DNA of 32,453 nt, from positions 1 through 32,453 of the forward strand of contig NZ_MKFI01000018.1 of assembly GCF_001982635.1 (NCBI RefSeq), given 5' to 3'. A program made the position numbers and the translations under genes. Below are positions 1-8,211 of this stretch, piece after piece (positions within the stretch are counted from its first letter, which is position 1; every line of letters begins with the position of its first letter). The notes under the pieces were generated by a model, which was not told the origin of the DNA, made no database searches, and saw only the letters and a program-made list of their open reading frames with translations. Origin of the DNA: Bradyrhizobium mercantei. Lineage in GTDB: Bacteria > Pseudomonadota > Alphaproteobacteria > Rhizobiales > Xanthobacteraceae.

Positions 1-508
1 CTTCCTGCTTCAGCACGTACGGGTACTGTGCTGAAATTCGGACCACCGCTAACTTGATATCGGGGCGATGCGCAATGTCCGCGACGCTTCTCAAATGCTT
101 CGGATTTCCGGGGAGAACATATAGTCCGATCTGGGCTGCGTAAGTGGGCGTCGAAAACACCACTGCTTTGCAGGCGGCTTCAGTAATACTGAGGCCAGCC
201 CCAACGTAGTCGAATTGACGGCTCTGCAATCCAGGGATCATGGCGGTCCATTCCGTGAGCGCCGGCGTAAGCGAAGGCAGGCCCATGGCGCTGAGCACCA
301 TGTTCTGCAGATCAACCGAAGCTCCTGTCGCCTTCCCGTCCGGAGATATGATCATGGAGGGGGGGAGCGACGCCAGCGCCACCTTCACTTGTCCGGCTTT
401 GCGGATCGAAGCGAGAAGAGAATCGTTCCCTTGTGCAAACGTGGGAAATCCATAGACCAAAAGTGTGAGTAGGAAGACGGGCAACGAGAGCTTTGCTATC
501 GCACGCAA
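1..508 (-). CDS. Family 3 extracellular solute-binding protein (ABC transporter), partial
   Basis: The minus strand reads an open frame from a TTG at 508 through the window edge, so the C-terminus is missing (169 codons visible). A GGAGGAG Shine-Dalgarno at 514-520 sits just upstream; the ATG three bases before the TTG enters a frame that stops at once, so TTG is the best start. Residues 1-25 form a signal peptide (RAIAKLSLPVFLLTLL, then an alanine-glutamine cleavage region). The mature part has SIRKAGQVKVAL, the substrate loop SPDGKATGASVDL, and TPALTEWTAMIPGLQSRQFD, typical of amino-acid or ectoine-type periplasmic binding proteins (SBP_bac_3). It would capture a small solute in the periplasm for an ABC permease that would lie beyond the left edge. 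The ligand cannot be told. Family assignment is firm and the exact start moderate. Confidence 0.85.
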   Translation of the reverse strand, partial: MRAIAKLSLPVFLLTLLVYGFPTFAQGNDSLLASIRKAGQVKVALASLPPSMIISPDGKATGASVDLQNMVLSAMGLPSLTPALTEWTAMIPGLQSRQFDYVGAGLSITEAACKAVVFSTPTYAAQIGLYVLPGNPKHLRSVADIAHRPDIKLAVVRISAQYPYVLKQE

Positions 509-1429
509 GGCATCTCCTCCTTTCGTTCAATTCTGGATTACCAATCGGTTCGTGTGAGTAATCCACTCCAACGATTCGAAGAGCAACTCGCAGTAGATCT
601 AACATTTTGGGACGCGGCCGAGCATACATGATTGCATTGAAACGCAAGACATATCTCGAAGCGAAATTCTTTTTGCCTCTGCTAAATCAGCTGATGCGAT
701 CAGGAAGGGCATCGGAGGAACTGCGATCTACCGACTGTTCACCGCTGGATTACTGCACGCGCGAGCCAGCGGCCCTTGGCGACAACAAATTGTGTTTGAC
801 GTTGCATGCCGAATCTCTGTGATGTTTGACCATGCGGCGCTTATCTAACGATAGCTGACATCTTCTGCTTGCTAGATCAAATACTAGGTTGGTAGTTGAC
901 CGGGACACAAGTTGCTGCACGTTGGGATGGCCGACTGGTGCCTCTGATCTTGGAAGCCGACAAGAGAGGAGCAACCTTCCACCGGAATGTTGGCAGGCAC
1001 GCGCGATTCTTTCGTCAAGCAAGGGGCGCATCAGGCGCCGAGTGATACGCCGATTGCTGGGCAGGATATGAAAGAGGTCGTCCCTTGCATTGATCGGTCG
1101 GTGCAGAATTTGCTGCTTATGTTTGTTCGATTTAACCTAGGCTTCACCATAAGCGCGTGGGATAGGCTAGATCGCAACTCGAGCCTGTCGCCAGCAGGTC
1201 AATTCTTGGGCCAGACAGCCTCGCGAAGATCGATATCGCCCTAACGTTTTCGGGAGAATCCTGCACTACGGGATTGCACCCATGAGGCTCGCATTGCCTA
1301 TCGTCTCGATGGTAAATCGCCTTAGGGACACATCACCCTCCAGCGCAATTCAGCGCCACACCGCAGGCGATCGGCGTCGTTTTGAGCGTCCATCTTTGCC
1401 GTTCATACATGTCTGGGTGGTGATGCCCA
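509..1429. other. Gene-poor intergenic region
   Basis: No convincing gene here. Short open frames on both strands lack a Shine-Dalgarno, recognisable motifs or protein-like composition. The right end leads into the NifA-type site and sigma-54 promoter of the next gene. It is probably decayed island DNA. Confidence 0.5.
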
Positions 1430-1445
1430 TGTCGCGAACCCGACA
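1430..1445. promoter_or_regulatory. NifA upstream activator sequence (TGT-N10-ACA)
   Basis: TGTCGCGAACCCGACA matches TGT-N10-ACA exactly, with the extended dyad TGTCG/CGACA. Its centre is about 100 bp upstream of the -24 GG of a strong sigma-54 promoter, the usual geometry for NifA enhancer binding and DNA looping. Confidence 0.8.
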
Positions 1446-1535
1446 AAGCTTCGCGGCCAAGCAGCGGGTATCCTGTCGCATAACGCGTGCTGAGCTGGCA
1501 CTATGTCTTCCCGAGCGAGCATTGTATCTCACGAG

Positions 1536-1551
1536 TGGCACACCTATTGCA
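1536..1551 (+). promoter_or_regulatory. Sigma-54 (-24/-12) promoter
   Basis: TGGCACACCTATTGCA has GG (1537-1538) and GC (1549-1550) exactly 10 bases apart and nearly matches the TGGCAC-N5-TTGCA consensus. Transcription would start near 1562, leaving a leader of about 140 nt before the ATG at 1703. With the NifA site at 1430 this predicts micro-oxic, symbiosis-specific expression of the downstream gene. Confidence 0.8.
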
Positions 1552-1702
1552 CCGATGAGGAGCAAGGAGCCGCCGGGCCACACGATCGTAGCGGCTCCGC
1601 ACCAGGAGTTCTCGAGACTTGCCAGAATTGATCCTGGTCAATGCTACGGTGACACCAAGCTACTCACTTTCGCGAGACAACTGACAGCACGGAGATAGGC
1701 CT

Positions 1703-2473
1703 ATGAAACTCGCTTCCGGATACAAAGCCTTTTGGGCGGCCGCTCATAAGAATTACCCTGATCAAACAAAGTCGGGCGGGCTTCTTGATCAGGGTCGGTT
1801 TGAGGCGATGAACAGCGTCGTGAACGCTGATTATTCTGACCGGTTTGCAAAGCCATCGTCACGCGGATGGCGATCGTCTATTTACCCGTGGATCTTTCCT
1901 ATCAATCGCTCCACAAAAGTTGGAGCATTGGCGCTGACGTATAAGGGGTTGATATGCATTAAGACCCCTTTTGACTTGGCTTTATACGCGCGACTCATTT
2001 GGGAACTTCAACCGAGAACCATTCTAGAACTGGGCTCATTTCAGGGTGGCAGCGGACTATGGTTTGCTGATCAGATGTCGGTGCTTTGTGACCAGCCCGG
2101 CGAAGTTCACTCGTTTGATGTGCACACCAAATGTATCCATGAGAATGCTAAGCATCCATTTCTTACCTTTCATCAGGTTGACCTTACGGACGTTAGCACT
2201 TTCGATAAGAACCTGCTGACGAGGTTGCCTCATCCTTGGCTTGTGATCGATGACGCGCATGTGCAAATATTTTCCATATTTTCCTACCTGAGCGGTCTGC
2301 TAGTGTCAGGCGATTATTATGTGATTGAAGATGAGCCTATAAGAGCAGATAAAGAGATTATCGATGGCTTGCAGCTGGTCCAGCAACTAGGATTTATGGT
2401 CGATACTTATTACACCGACGCATTCGGGAATAACGTTACTTGTGCTCCCAATGCTTGGCTTAGAAAGTTGTAA
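1703..2473 (+). CDS. CmcI/cephalosporin-hydroxylase-family protein (SAM-binding fold)
   Basis: 256 aa, starting at ATG 1703 with GGAGAT about 8 bases upstream. Residues 107-118 (ILELGSFQGGSG) form a Rossmann methyltransferase motif I; residues 135-140 (VHSFDV) and 181-186 (VIDDAH) fit later strands and the acidic-histidine cluster of the CmcI family; YLSGLLVSGDYYVIED (195-210) is highly characteristic. CmcI relatives are annotated as cephalosporin hydroxylases, but most act in sugar or natural-product methylation or hydroxylation, so the substrate is unknown. The gene stands alone behind a NifA site and a sigma-54 promoter. Its codon use is visibly more A+T-rich than the neighbouring enzymes, suggesting separate acquisition. 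Family assignment is strong and function open. Confidence 0.85.
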   Translation: MKLASGYKAFWAAAHKNYPDQTKSGGLLDQGRFEAMNSVVNADYSDRFAKPSSRGWRSSIYPWIFPINRSTKVGALALTYKGLICIKTPFDLALYARLIWELQPRTILELGSFQGGSGLWFADQMSVLCDQPGEVHSFDVHTKCIHENAKHPFLTFHQVDLTDVSTFDKNLLTRLPHPWLVIDDAHVQIFSIFSYLSGLLVSGDYYVIEDEPIRADKEIIDGLQLVQQLGFMVDTYYTDAFGNNVTCAPNAWLRKL

Positions 2474-2488
2474 GCCTCGGCAACGATC

Positions 2489-2504
2489 TTGGTCCTTCGG
2501 CCAA
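2489..2504 (+). terminator. Possible weak terminator hairpin
   Basis: TTGGTC-CTTC-GGCCAA folds into a six-pair stem with one G-U pair and a tetraloop, 15 bases after the stop of the preceding gene. It lacks a clean T-run, so termination is only a possibility. Confidence 0.25.
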
Positions 2505-2974
2505 ATTCAGGTTGAATTTTGTTCCGACCCAGACAGGGACCAGAACATGACACGTAGATTTTCCGACGAGCTATCACCCGGATTCTCAAGGGCACGAGGT
2601 CGGCGTTGCGGTCGCCGAGCCGACCTCGCTCGCCTCGTCCGTAGCGCAATAGCTGATGGACGTCTCGTTAACGACCAAGAGTTCTGTTCTAAGCCGACGC
2701 GGGCGGGAAACGCGGGTGATGACTTGCACCTTCGAAAAGATCTCGGACATAGGCGCGCCCATCGGTTAGACCTCTCCGGCGAAACCTGCGCCAAACCCGG
2801 CAAATCCACCCGAAATGCCTGGGTCCGTGACGCTGCGTATATGCCGCTGATCGTGGGCACGGCGTCGCCAGGCCGCGGTTGACCGTACCGAGCATGGGGT
2901 GAAGACCACACAGGTTCGACGACGCCTACATCGCAGTCCTCGTCAGCTCGAAGGAAAGTGGCAAGCTGGGGCCG
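2505..2974. other. Intergenic, decayed DNA beside an IS66 relic
   Basis: No gene recognised. Around 2888-2910, GAGCATGGGGTGAAGACC resembles the outer terminal repeat of IS66-type elements (which commonly read AGCGTGGGCTGAAGACC). It may mark the distal end of the minus-strand IS66 relic that ends its coding part at 2975. From 2505 to about 2880 nothing is identifiable. Confidence 0.4.
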
Positions 2975-4060
2975 TCAGAAGGCGCGGTTCCATGGCATAA
3001 GCGCGTCGATTTCGCTGTTTCGCCAGCGGCTGGCGATACGCTGAAGCATCAGGGTGAGTCAGGCGAACCGATCGACGTGTTCATCTTCGTTGTCGGCAGC
3101 AGTGTTGCGATTGTAGCCCAGGTTCGTCCGCCGCCGTCGCTCATCTCGACCGCCAGCTCTGCCATCCGCTTGACCGTCGCCCTTGCCACTGCTCCCTGCA
3201 ACATGCAGCTCGTAGAACTTGCGTCTCCTGTGTGATCCGCAGCTAATGTGATGCCATCATTGCCGCTATCAAGTCGCGCCAACATGTTGTTATAGGCGGC
3301 GTGGCCATCCACCTGCAGGATAACGCGATAGCCACTGAGTTGCCCGACCGCAAATTCGCCGAGGCGGCTGTCTTCGAAGCAATAAGCCACCATCGGGGGA
3401 CCACCGCGGCCAAAGGTTCGGTCGTCCCGGGCATAGGCAAATCAGTAGGCCATCTTCGTCGATCCGGATCCGGGAGCGAGCGTCGACAAGGCGGTTTCGT
3501 CGGCAAGAACCCGTTCAGCCTTCTTGATCTCGCTGAAGATGTAGTCGGCCACGAGTTCGAAGCCGAGCCTGCCCATCCATTGAGCCATTAACTCGCGGTC
3601 GAGTTCGACCTTGTCGCGAGCGTAGATGGCCTCCTGGGGCGATCAGGGCTAGAAGCGCTTCGGTTGGAATGCCTCCTTCAATGATATGGGTGGGGTCGGC
3701 GCCTGGATGCGCCGTCAGCGTTCTTGTAGGTATACTTGGTGCGGCGCGTGATATCGCACGGAACTTCGCCAGCACCACATCCAGGCGCTCCGACACGTCC
3801 TCGCCGATCAGCACCTTCCGCTTGCCGACATGCTTCGCGAGCCCTTCCGGCTCAATGATAGTTTCGATCCGTTCCAGACGGGGCGCAAAGCCCTGGTGCA
3901 CGCTTGCCATCCGCTTGCTCGTGGCCCTTGCTGACCTGGGCCTTGATCGCAGCGATGCCGGTCTCGATTTCGTCGAAGACGAAGGCCTGCTATTCATCGT
4001 CGCAACGTCATCCGGAATCGCCTCGCGGGCGGCATCTCGGAAAAGCTCGGCTCGGCGAAC
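2975..4060 (-). pseudogene. IS66-family transposase TnpC relic, frameshifted and internally deleted
   Basis: The minus strand carries broken pieces of a TnpC in order: the GFAPRLERIETIIEPEG and IGEDVSERLDVV region (about 3900-3770), IIEGGIPTEALLA (near 3670), the catalytic-domain stretch PPMVAYCFEDSRLGEF with GYRVILQVDGHAAYN (3410-3290), RKFYELHVAGSS (near 3200), and the C-terminus EIDALMPWNRAF ending with a stop at 2975. Pieces lie in different frames, an in-frame TAG occurs near 3990, and most of the protein between the FYELH motif and the C-terminus is missing, so there is an internal deletion as well as frameshifts. It cannot encode an active transposase. It differs in sequence from the intact IS66 to its right. 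Confidence 0.8.
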
Positions 4061-4074
4061 GTCATCCGGCCCGC

Positions 4075-4390
4075 GCCAATCGCCTGCCGGCTCCTCGATG
4101 ATAGGCAACATGCGTGGCAAGGGGGCATCGGTGCGCGTTGCAAGGATGGTGGGTACTTCCGTGCGTAGGAAGCCGATATCCGGCACGGCGATCCCTCGTT
4201 ACAGAATAAAGGCACGAATCTGGTGATGGTGCCGGTGCGTTGCGACACCAGCCGCTCGCGCACCACCTCTGCAGATCCAGCTGCTCCACGGTCTTGGTCG
4301 CCACGAAGTTCATCGTCGGGCGCTGCACGACTGCGGCAATCGCTTCGGCTTCATTGAATTCGTTCTTCTGTCGCTTGCTATAGAAGCAGA
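4075..4390 (-). pseudogene. IS110-family transposase relic, central part (split by IS66)
   Basis: Reading leftwards from 4390 the minus strand gives YSKRQKNEFNEAEAIA, MNFVATKTVEQLDLQ, then after a frameshift VRERLVSQRTGTITR, and after another FLRTEVPTILATRTDA with MLPIIEEPAGDWR. This is the conserved middle of IS110/IS1111-type transposases. The N-terminal part lies at 6992-7229 on the other side of the inserted IS66. The C-terminal half is absent, since the sequence runs into the IS66 relic near 4060-4090. Confidence 0.8.
4383..4390. repeat. Target-site duplication of the IS66 insertion, left copy
   Basis: GAAGCAGA, identical to 6992-6999. Eight-base duplications are the hallmark of IS66 transposition. 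Confidence 0.9.
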
Positions 4391-4468
4391 GTATCCCTCC
4401 GCTGAGGGCCGCCTTGTTTGACGGATGCGAGCGCTGCAGGTCCTAGGGGTAATCCTAGGAGAAGCGCT

Positions 4469-4870
4469 ATGACGATTTCGCGGGCAGAGGTGATCACATC
4501 GGTCGAGCGGCGGCGTCGGTGGTCACAGGATGAGAAGGAACGGCTAGTTGCAGCATCGCTCGAGCCCGGAGCCACTGTTTCCGAGGTGGCTCGCATGGCC
4601 GGGCTTCATGTGAGCCAGCTGTTCAGGTGGCGCAAAGAGCTTTGCAAGCACGGTGAGACGAGTGTAGCGCCGTTGGTGCCGGTCGAGATTGGGCCGTCTG
4701 TGCCGCCGCGGGATGTGGCCGAAGCGCCATTGACGACGGCGCCGCCGCATCGACGGAGGAGCCAGGGCATCATCGAGATCGATCTCGGTAGCGGACACCG
4801 CATCCGGGTCGATGGTGACGTTGATGGAGACGCGCTGCGGCGAGTTCTCGATGCCCTGGTGCGCCGATGA
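4469..4870 (+). CDS. tnpA: IS66 accessory protein TnpA (helix-turn-helix)
   Basis: 133 aa from ATG 4469, preceded by AGGAGAAG; an upstream in-frame ATG at 4418 lacks such a site. Residues 18-60 (RRRWSQDEKERLVAASLEPG, then VSEVARMAGLHVSQLFRWRKE) form the winged helix-turn-helix typical of IS66 OrfA/IS3 OrfA proteins, expected to bind the element ends. The C-terminal IEIDLGSGHRIRVDG segment is the conserved IS66 TnpA tail. Its stop overlaps the tnpB start (ATGA), implying translational coupling. Confidence 0.95.
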   Translation: MTISRAEVITSVERRRRWSQDEKERLVAASLEPGATVSEVARMAGLHVSQLFRWRKELCKHGETSVAPLVPVEIGPSVPPRDVAEAPLTTAPPHRRRSQGIIEIDLGSGHRIRVDGDVDGDALRRVLDALVRR

Positions 4871-5214
4871 TCCCGGTTCCGACCGGCGCGCGAGTGTGGC
4901 TCGCGACAGGCTACACGGATATGCGCAGAGGCTTTCCGTCGTTGGCACTTCAAGTGCAGGAAGTGCTGCGCAAAGACCCGCTCAGCGGTCATCTGTTCGT
5001 CTTCCGCGGTCGCCGCGGCGATCTTGTGAAGATGATCTGGCACGATGGCCAGGGAGCATGCCTGTTTACCAAAAGACTCGAGAAAGGAAGGTTCATCTGG
5101 CCATCGGTTGCCGGTGAATCGGTAACGATCTCTCCGGCGCAATTGAGCTATCTGTTGGCCGGGATCGATTGGCGCAACCCTCAAGAAACCCGGCGTCCGA
5201 CGCGGGTCGGATAG
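4867..5214 (+). CDS. tnpB: IS66 accessory protein TnpB (Orf2)
   Basis: 115 aa, beginning in the ATGA overlap with tnpA. It has the family signature TDMRRGFPSLALQVQ (17-31), LFVFRGRRGDLVKMIWHDG (43-61) and a FTKRLEKGRFIWP segment (67-79), and is full length for IS66 Orf2. It is needed with TnpA for IS66 transposition, though its biochemical role is not established. tnpC begins 47 bases downstream. Confidence 0.95.
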   Translation: MIPVPTGARVWLATGYTDMRRGFPSLALQVQEVLRKDPLSGHLFVFRGRRGDLVKMIWHDGQGACLFTKRLEKGRFIWPSVAGESVTISPAQLSYLLAGIDWRNPQETRRPTRVG

Positions 5215-5261
5215 CTGCTTTTACGGTTTGAATCTGCTGCTTGATCTGATTCAATGGCTTC

Positions 5262-6914
5262 ATGACATCGAAGCCGGACGATCTTCCATCGGACCTTGTC
5301 AGTGCCCTGGCGGCGCTGCAGGCCGAGCGTGAGGCGCGGCTGCGAGCTGAGGCGATGGCTGCCAGCGCGCAGGCGGAGCTGTCGGACAACGAGGCGCTGA
5401 TCGCGCATCTCGAGCTGCGGATCGAGAAGCTCAAACGCGAACTGTACGGGCAGCGCTCCGAGCGCACGGCGCGGCTGCTCGAGCAGTTGGAACTGGAGCT
5501 CGAAGACCTCGTCACCACGGCGAGCGAGGATGAGCTTGCCGCGCAGGCCGCAGCGGCGAAGACGCAGAACGTCCGCCCCTTCGCGCGCAAGCGGCCGGTG
5601 CGCAAGCCATGGCCGGACGACATCGAACGCGAGCGCGCCGTCATTGAGGCTCCAACGACCTGCGCCTGCTGCGGCGGATCGCGGCTGGCGAAGATCGGTG
5701 AGGATGTGACCAAGACGCTGGAGGAGATCCCGCGTCGCTTCAAGGTCATCGAGGCAGTGCGCGAGAAGTTCACCTGCCGCGATTGCGAGAAGATCAGCCA
5801 GCCGCCTGCACCGTTCCATGCCACGCCGCGCGGCTTCATCGGCCCACAATTGCTGGCGACGATCCTGTTCGACAAGTTCGGCATGCATATCCCGCTCAAC
5901 CGCCAGAGTGCGCGCTTTAAGGCCGAGAGGATCGATTTGCCGCTGTCGACGCTGGCCGACCAGGTCGGCCACGGGACCTTTGCCGTTATGCCGCTCTTCC
6001 ACTTGATCGAACGCCATGTGCTCGCGGCCGAGCGCCTGCATGGCGATGACACCACCATCCGTATCCTGGCGAAGGGCAAGTGCACGACCGGGCGGATCTG
6101 GACGTACGTGCGGGATGACCGGCCCTTCGCCGGGCCCGCGCCGCCGGCGGCGGTCTACTACGCCTCGAGCGATCGACGAGGCGAGCATCCCCAGAAGCAT
6201 CTGGCCGCCTTCGCCGGTATCCTGCAAGCCGATTGCTACAACGGCTTCGAGCCGCTGTTCGACCCGCAGAAGAAGGCGCTGCCGATCACGCCAGCGTTTT
6301 GCTTCGCCCATGCGCGGCGGGGCTTCTTCGAGCTGGCTGACATCGAGAAGAATGCTCGGGAAGGCAAGAGAGGCAAACCGGTCTCTCCGATCGCGCTGGA
6401 GGCGGTCGGACGCCTCGATGCGTTGTTCGAGATCGAGCGCGCCATCAACGGCCGCGGCGCCGACGAGCGGCGCGCCGTGCGCCAGGAAAAGAGCAAGCCG
6501 CTTCTCGAGGACATGCACGCCTGGTTGCTGCGTGAGCGCGAAACCCTCTCGCGCTCCTCCGAGGTCCTGAAGCCGATCAACTACATGCTCAGGCGCTGGG
6601 ACGACTTCGCCCGCTTCCTCGACGATGGCAGGATCTGCTTGACCAACAATTGTGCCGAGCGCGCATTGAGAGGCATCGCTTTGGGAAGGCGCAACTGGAC
6701 CTTCGCCGGCAGCCAGCGTGGCGCTGACCGGGCCGCCATCATGCTGACGATGATCACGACCTGTCGCCTCAACGAAATCGATCCCAAGGCCTGGCTCGCC
6801 GACATCCTCGCCCGTATCGCCGATCTTCCCACATCGCGTCTGCACGAACTGCTGCCCTGGGAATGGAAGCTCCTGCACCAAGCCGACAAGCCCGCCGATC
6901 AGCAGGTCGCCTGA
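5262..6914 (+). CDS. tnpC: IS66 transposase TnpC (DDE)
   Basis: 550 aa, full length. Domains in order: N-terminal leucine-rich coiled coil (about 12-85); basic linker; zinc finger with CACC at 134-137 and CRDC at 172-175; DDE catalytic core with D262/D263 in HGDDTTIRIL, D324 in ILQADCYNGF and E466 in NNCAERALR; and the C-terminal IS66 tail near LHELLPWEW. All catalytic residues are present, so the enzyme should be active. The long open frame on the complementary strand is a high-GC shadow. Confidence 0.96.
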   Translation: MTSKPDDLPSDLVSALAALQAEREARLRAEAMAASAQAELSDNEALIAHLELRIEKLKRELYGQRSERTARLLEQLELELEDLVTTASEDELAAQAAAAKTQNVRPFARKRPVRKPWPDDIERERAVIEAPTTCACCGGSRLAKIGEDVTKTLEEIPRRFKVIEAVREKFTCRDCEKISQPPAPFHATPRGFIGPQLLATILFDKFGMHIPLNRQSARFKAERIDLPLSTLADQVGHGTFAVMPLFHLIERHVLAAERLHGDDTTIRILAKGKCTTGRIWTYVRDDRPFAGPAPPAAVYYASSDRRGEHPQKHLAAFAGILQADCYNGFEPLFDPQKKALPITPAFCFAHARRGFFELADIEKNAREGKRGKPVSPIALEAVGRLDALFEIERAINGRGADERRAVRQEKSKPLLEDMHAWLLRERETLSRSSEVLKPINYMLRRWDDFARFLDDGRICLTNNCAERALRGIALGRRNWTFAGSQRGADRAAIMLTMITTCRLNEIDPKAWLADILARIADLPTSRLHELLPWEWKLLHQADKPADQQVA

Positions 6915-6991
6915 CCTTCACGCAACGCTATCATAGAGCTCGCCATACCCGCGCGCATGCGTCAATCACGCGGTGTTCGTCGTATACGTAC

Positions 6992-6999
6992 GAAGCAGA
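6992..6999. repeat. Target-site duplication of the IS66 insertion, right copy
   Basis: GAAGCAGA, identical to 4383-4390. Confidence 0.9.
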
Positions 7000-7229
7000 C
7001 GTATTTGGCCGACATCAATCTGCATCGTGACCAAGCCATGCGAGTTTGCGGCTCAAGTGATGGGCGCCGATGCAGGCTCCATGCCGATCAGGCAAGGCGG
7101 CATATTGGTGAGCCGCGTTTCACTTGACTACGCTTCTACCTTTACCGCAGCACGATAGCGGGGCGCGCATCGTGGCCTACGACGTGGAATGAGTTTCTTG
7201 CCGATATCTATGCCGATCACGTTGATCAT
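6992..7229 (-). pseudogene. IS110-family transposase relic, N-terminal part
   Basis: The minus strand starts with an ATG at 7229 and reads INVIGIDIGKK, then with frameshifts VGHDARPAIVLR, NMPPCLIGMEP and MSAKYVCF up to the IS66 target site. DIGK carries the first acidic residue of the IS110 DEDD domain. Removing the IS66 and one target repeat joins this seamlessly to YSKRQKNEFNEAEAIA at 4382, so both parts were one gene. A hairpin (GCCAGC, 7-nt loop, GCTGGC; 7279-7297) lies in the upstream non-coding flank and may belong to the element. Confidence 0.8.
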
Positions 7230-7379
7230 GGTACTAAGTGTCCGAGACATGGTACGTTCGTTGTCTTGGGCGTCCCTTGCCAGCTTCGCTTGCTGGCTGG
7301 GCAGGAGCGCGGGCGGAGTCGTCCCACTAGTCTAGGCTTTAGGGTCACTTGACGAATGCAGTACTGGCCGCCGAGCATT

Positions 7380-7502
7380 GGCAGGTGATGGAGCTACGAC
7401 GAGAAGGTTCGCCTTGTCGAAGACTCCTCGCAGGCTGGTGAGACGGTCTGCGGCGTGGTGCGGCGGCACGGGAGGTTCTTAGCCTGCTGTTCACCTGACA
7501 TC
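7380..7502 (+). pseudogene. Fragment of IS66 TnpA-like helix-turn-helix protein
   Basis: From 7395 the plus strand reads YDEKVRLVEDSSQAGETVCG then VVRRHG, matching the helix-turn-helix of IS66/IS3 OrfA proteins, and after a frameshift LLFTW. No start, and only about 35 codons survive. Confidence 0.55.
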
Positions 7503-8197
7503 TGATTGCGACATCAGCCCGGCGAAAAATATCAGAGCTACGAGGAGTGTCTAGCTTACGCGCGCGTTGCACCGGACGGGCAATATACGGCCTCGCAGGC
7601 ACCTGCAAGATGGGCGACAAGCCAATGTGTGTCGTCGATTAGCGCCTTCGCTTACACGGCCTCGTCCGTTTGCATCTGGTTGATGGATCGGTTGTGTCGA
7701 CCGGAAATATCGACGCCCGACGATCCTCGTGGCGAAAGGGTGCGGATATGATCAGGGAAGAGATCGGACGCTCGTGTTGTAAGGGCATTGGTGGCTCTTC
7801 CTTGAGATCATTCGCTTCTGGCGGCTCATGGGGAGGGGATTCCACGTCGAACGCTCCACCTTCACCGTTGAGGTGACTGAACGGTGCGGCTTCCTGTCAA
7901 CTGCCAACGCTAATAATTGATCTAGAGATGAGAGCATGCGAGGTGACGACCAGCGCGTCGGTCGCCGGTCAAGGTTGCAAGAGGCTGGCGTGCCAAAAGA
8001 ACCATGATCAGTCGTTGCCAACGGCATCAATTGATGACCTCCGACACTGCCGCAGGGCAATGCAAACCAGTAGTCAACTGTCTCAATCCGGCCAAGGAAT
8101 CTCTCCATCGATCGAGCTCATTGAACGACACCTTAACCCGTTCTTTGGGCCACGAAACGACAAGGTTCAGGCGCGGTGCGCGGCTGACGATAGAGGG
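7503..8197. other. Gene-free region upstream of the monooxygenase
   Basis: No convincing gene on either strand. I searched for GG-N10-GC sigma-54 signals and TGT-N10-ACA sites ahead of the next gene and found none, unlike its neighbours. The sequence is probably IS-derived debris. Confidence 0.45.
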
Positions 8198-8211
8198 AAA
8201 GGAGGTGCAGT

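Larger units (their letters stand above)
4391..6991 (+). mobile_element. Intact IS66-family insertion sequence (tnpA-tnpB-tnpC)
   Basis: A 2601-bp element delimited by the 8-bp direct repeat GAAGCAGA on both sides. The left end begins GTATCCCTCCGCTGAGGGCC; the right end in reverse complement begins GTACGTATACGACGAACACC. These terminal repeats share the leading GTA but match imperfectly (about half of 20 positions). All three IS66 genes are open and in the usual order, so the element looks recently inserted. It interrupts an IS110 transposase on the opposite strand. Confidence 0.92.

Noticed and set aside
1282..1698. 138-codon + frame before the CmcI-like gene
   Set aside because: Overlaps the NifA site and the sigma-54 promoter, has no motif and is not protein-like.
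5181..6881. 566-codon open frame on the minus strand opposite tnpC
   Set aside because: Shadow of the high-GC IS66 transposase; no start signal and no domain, while the + frame has all TnpC motifs.
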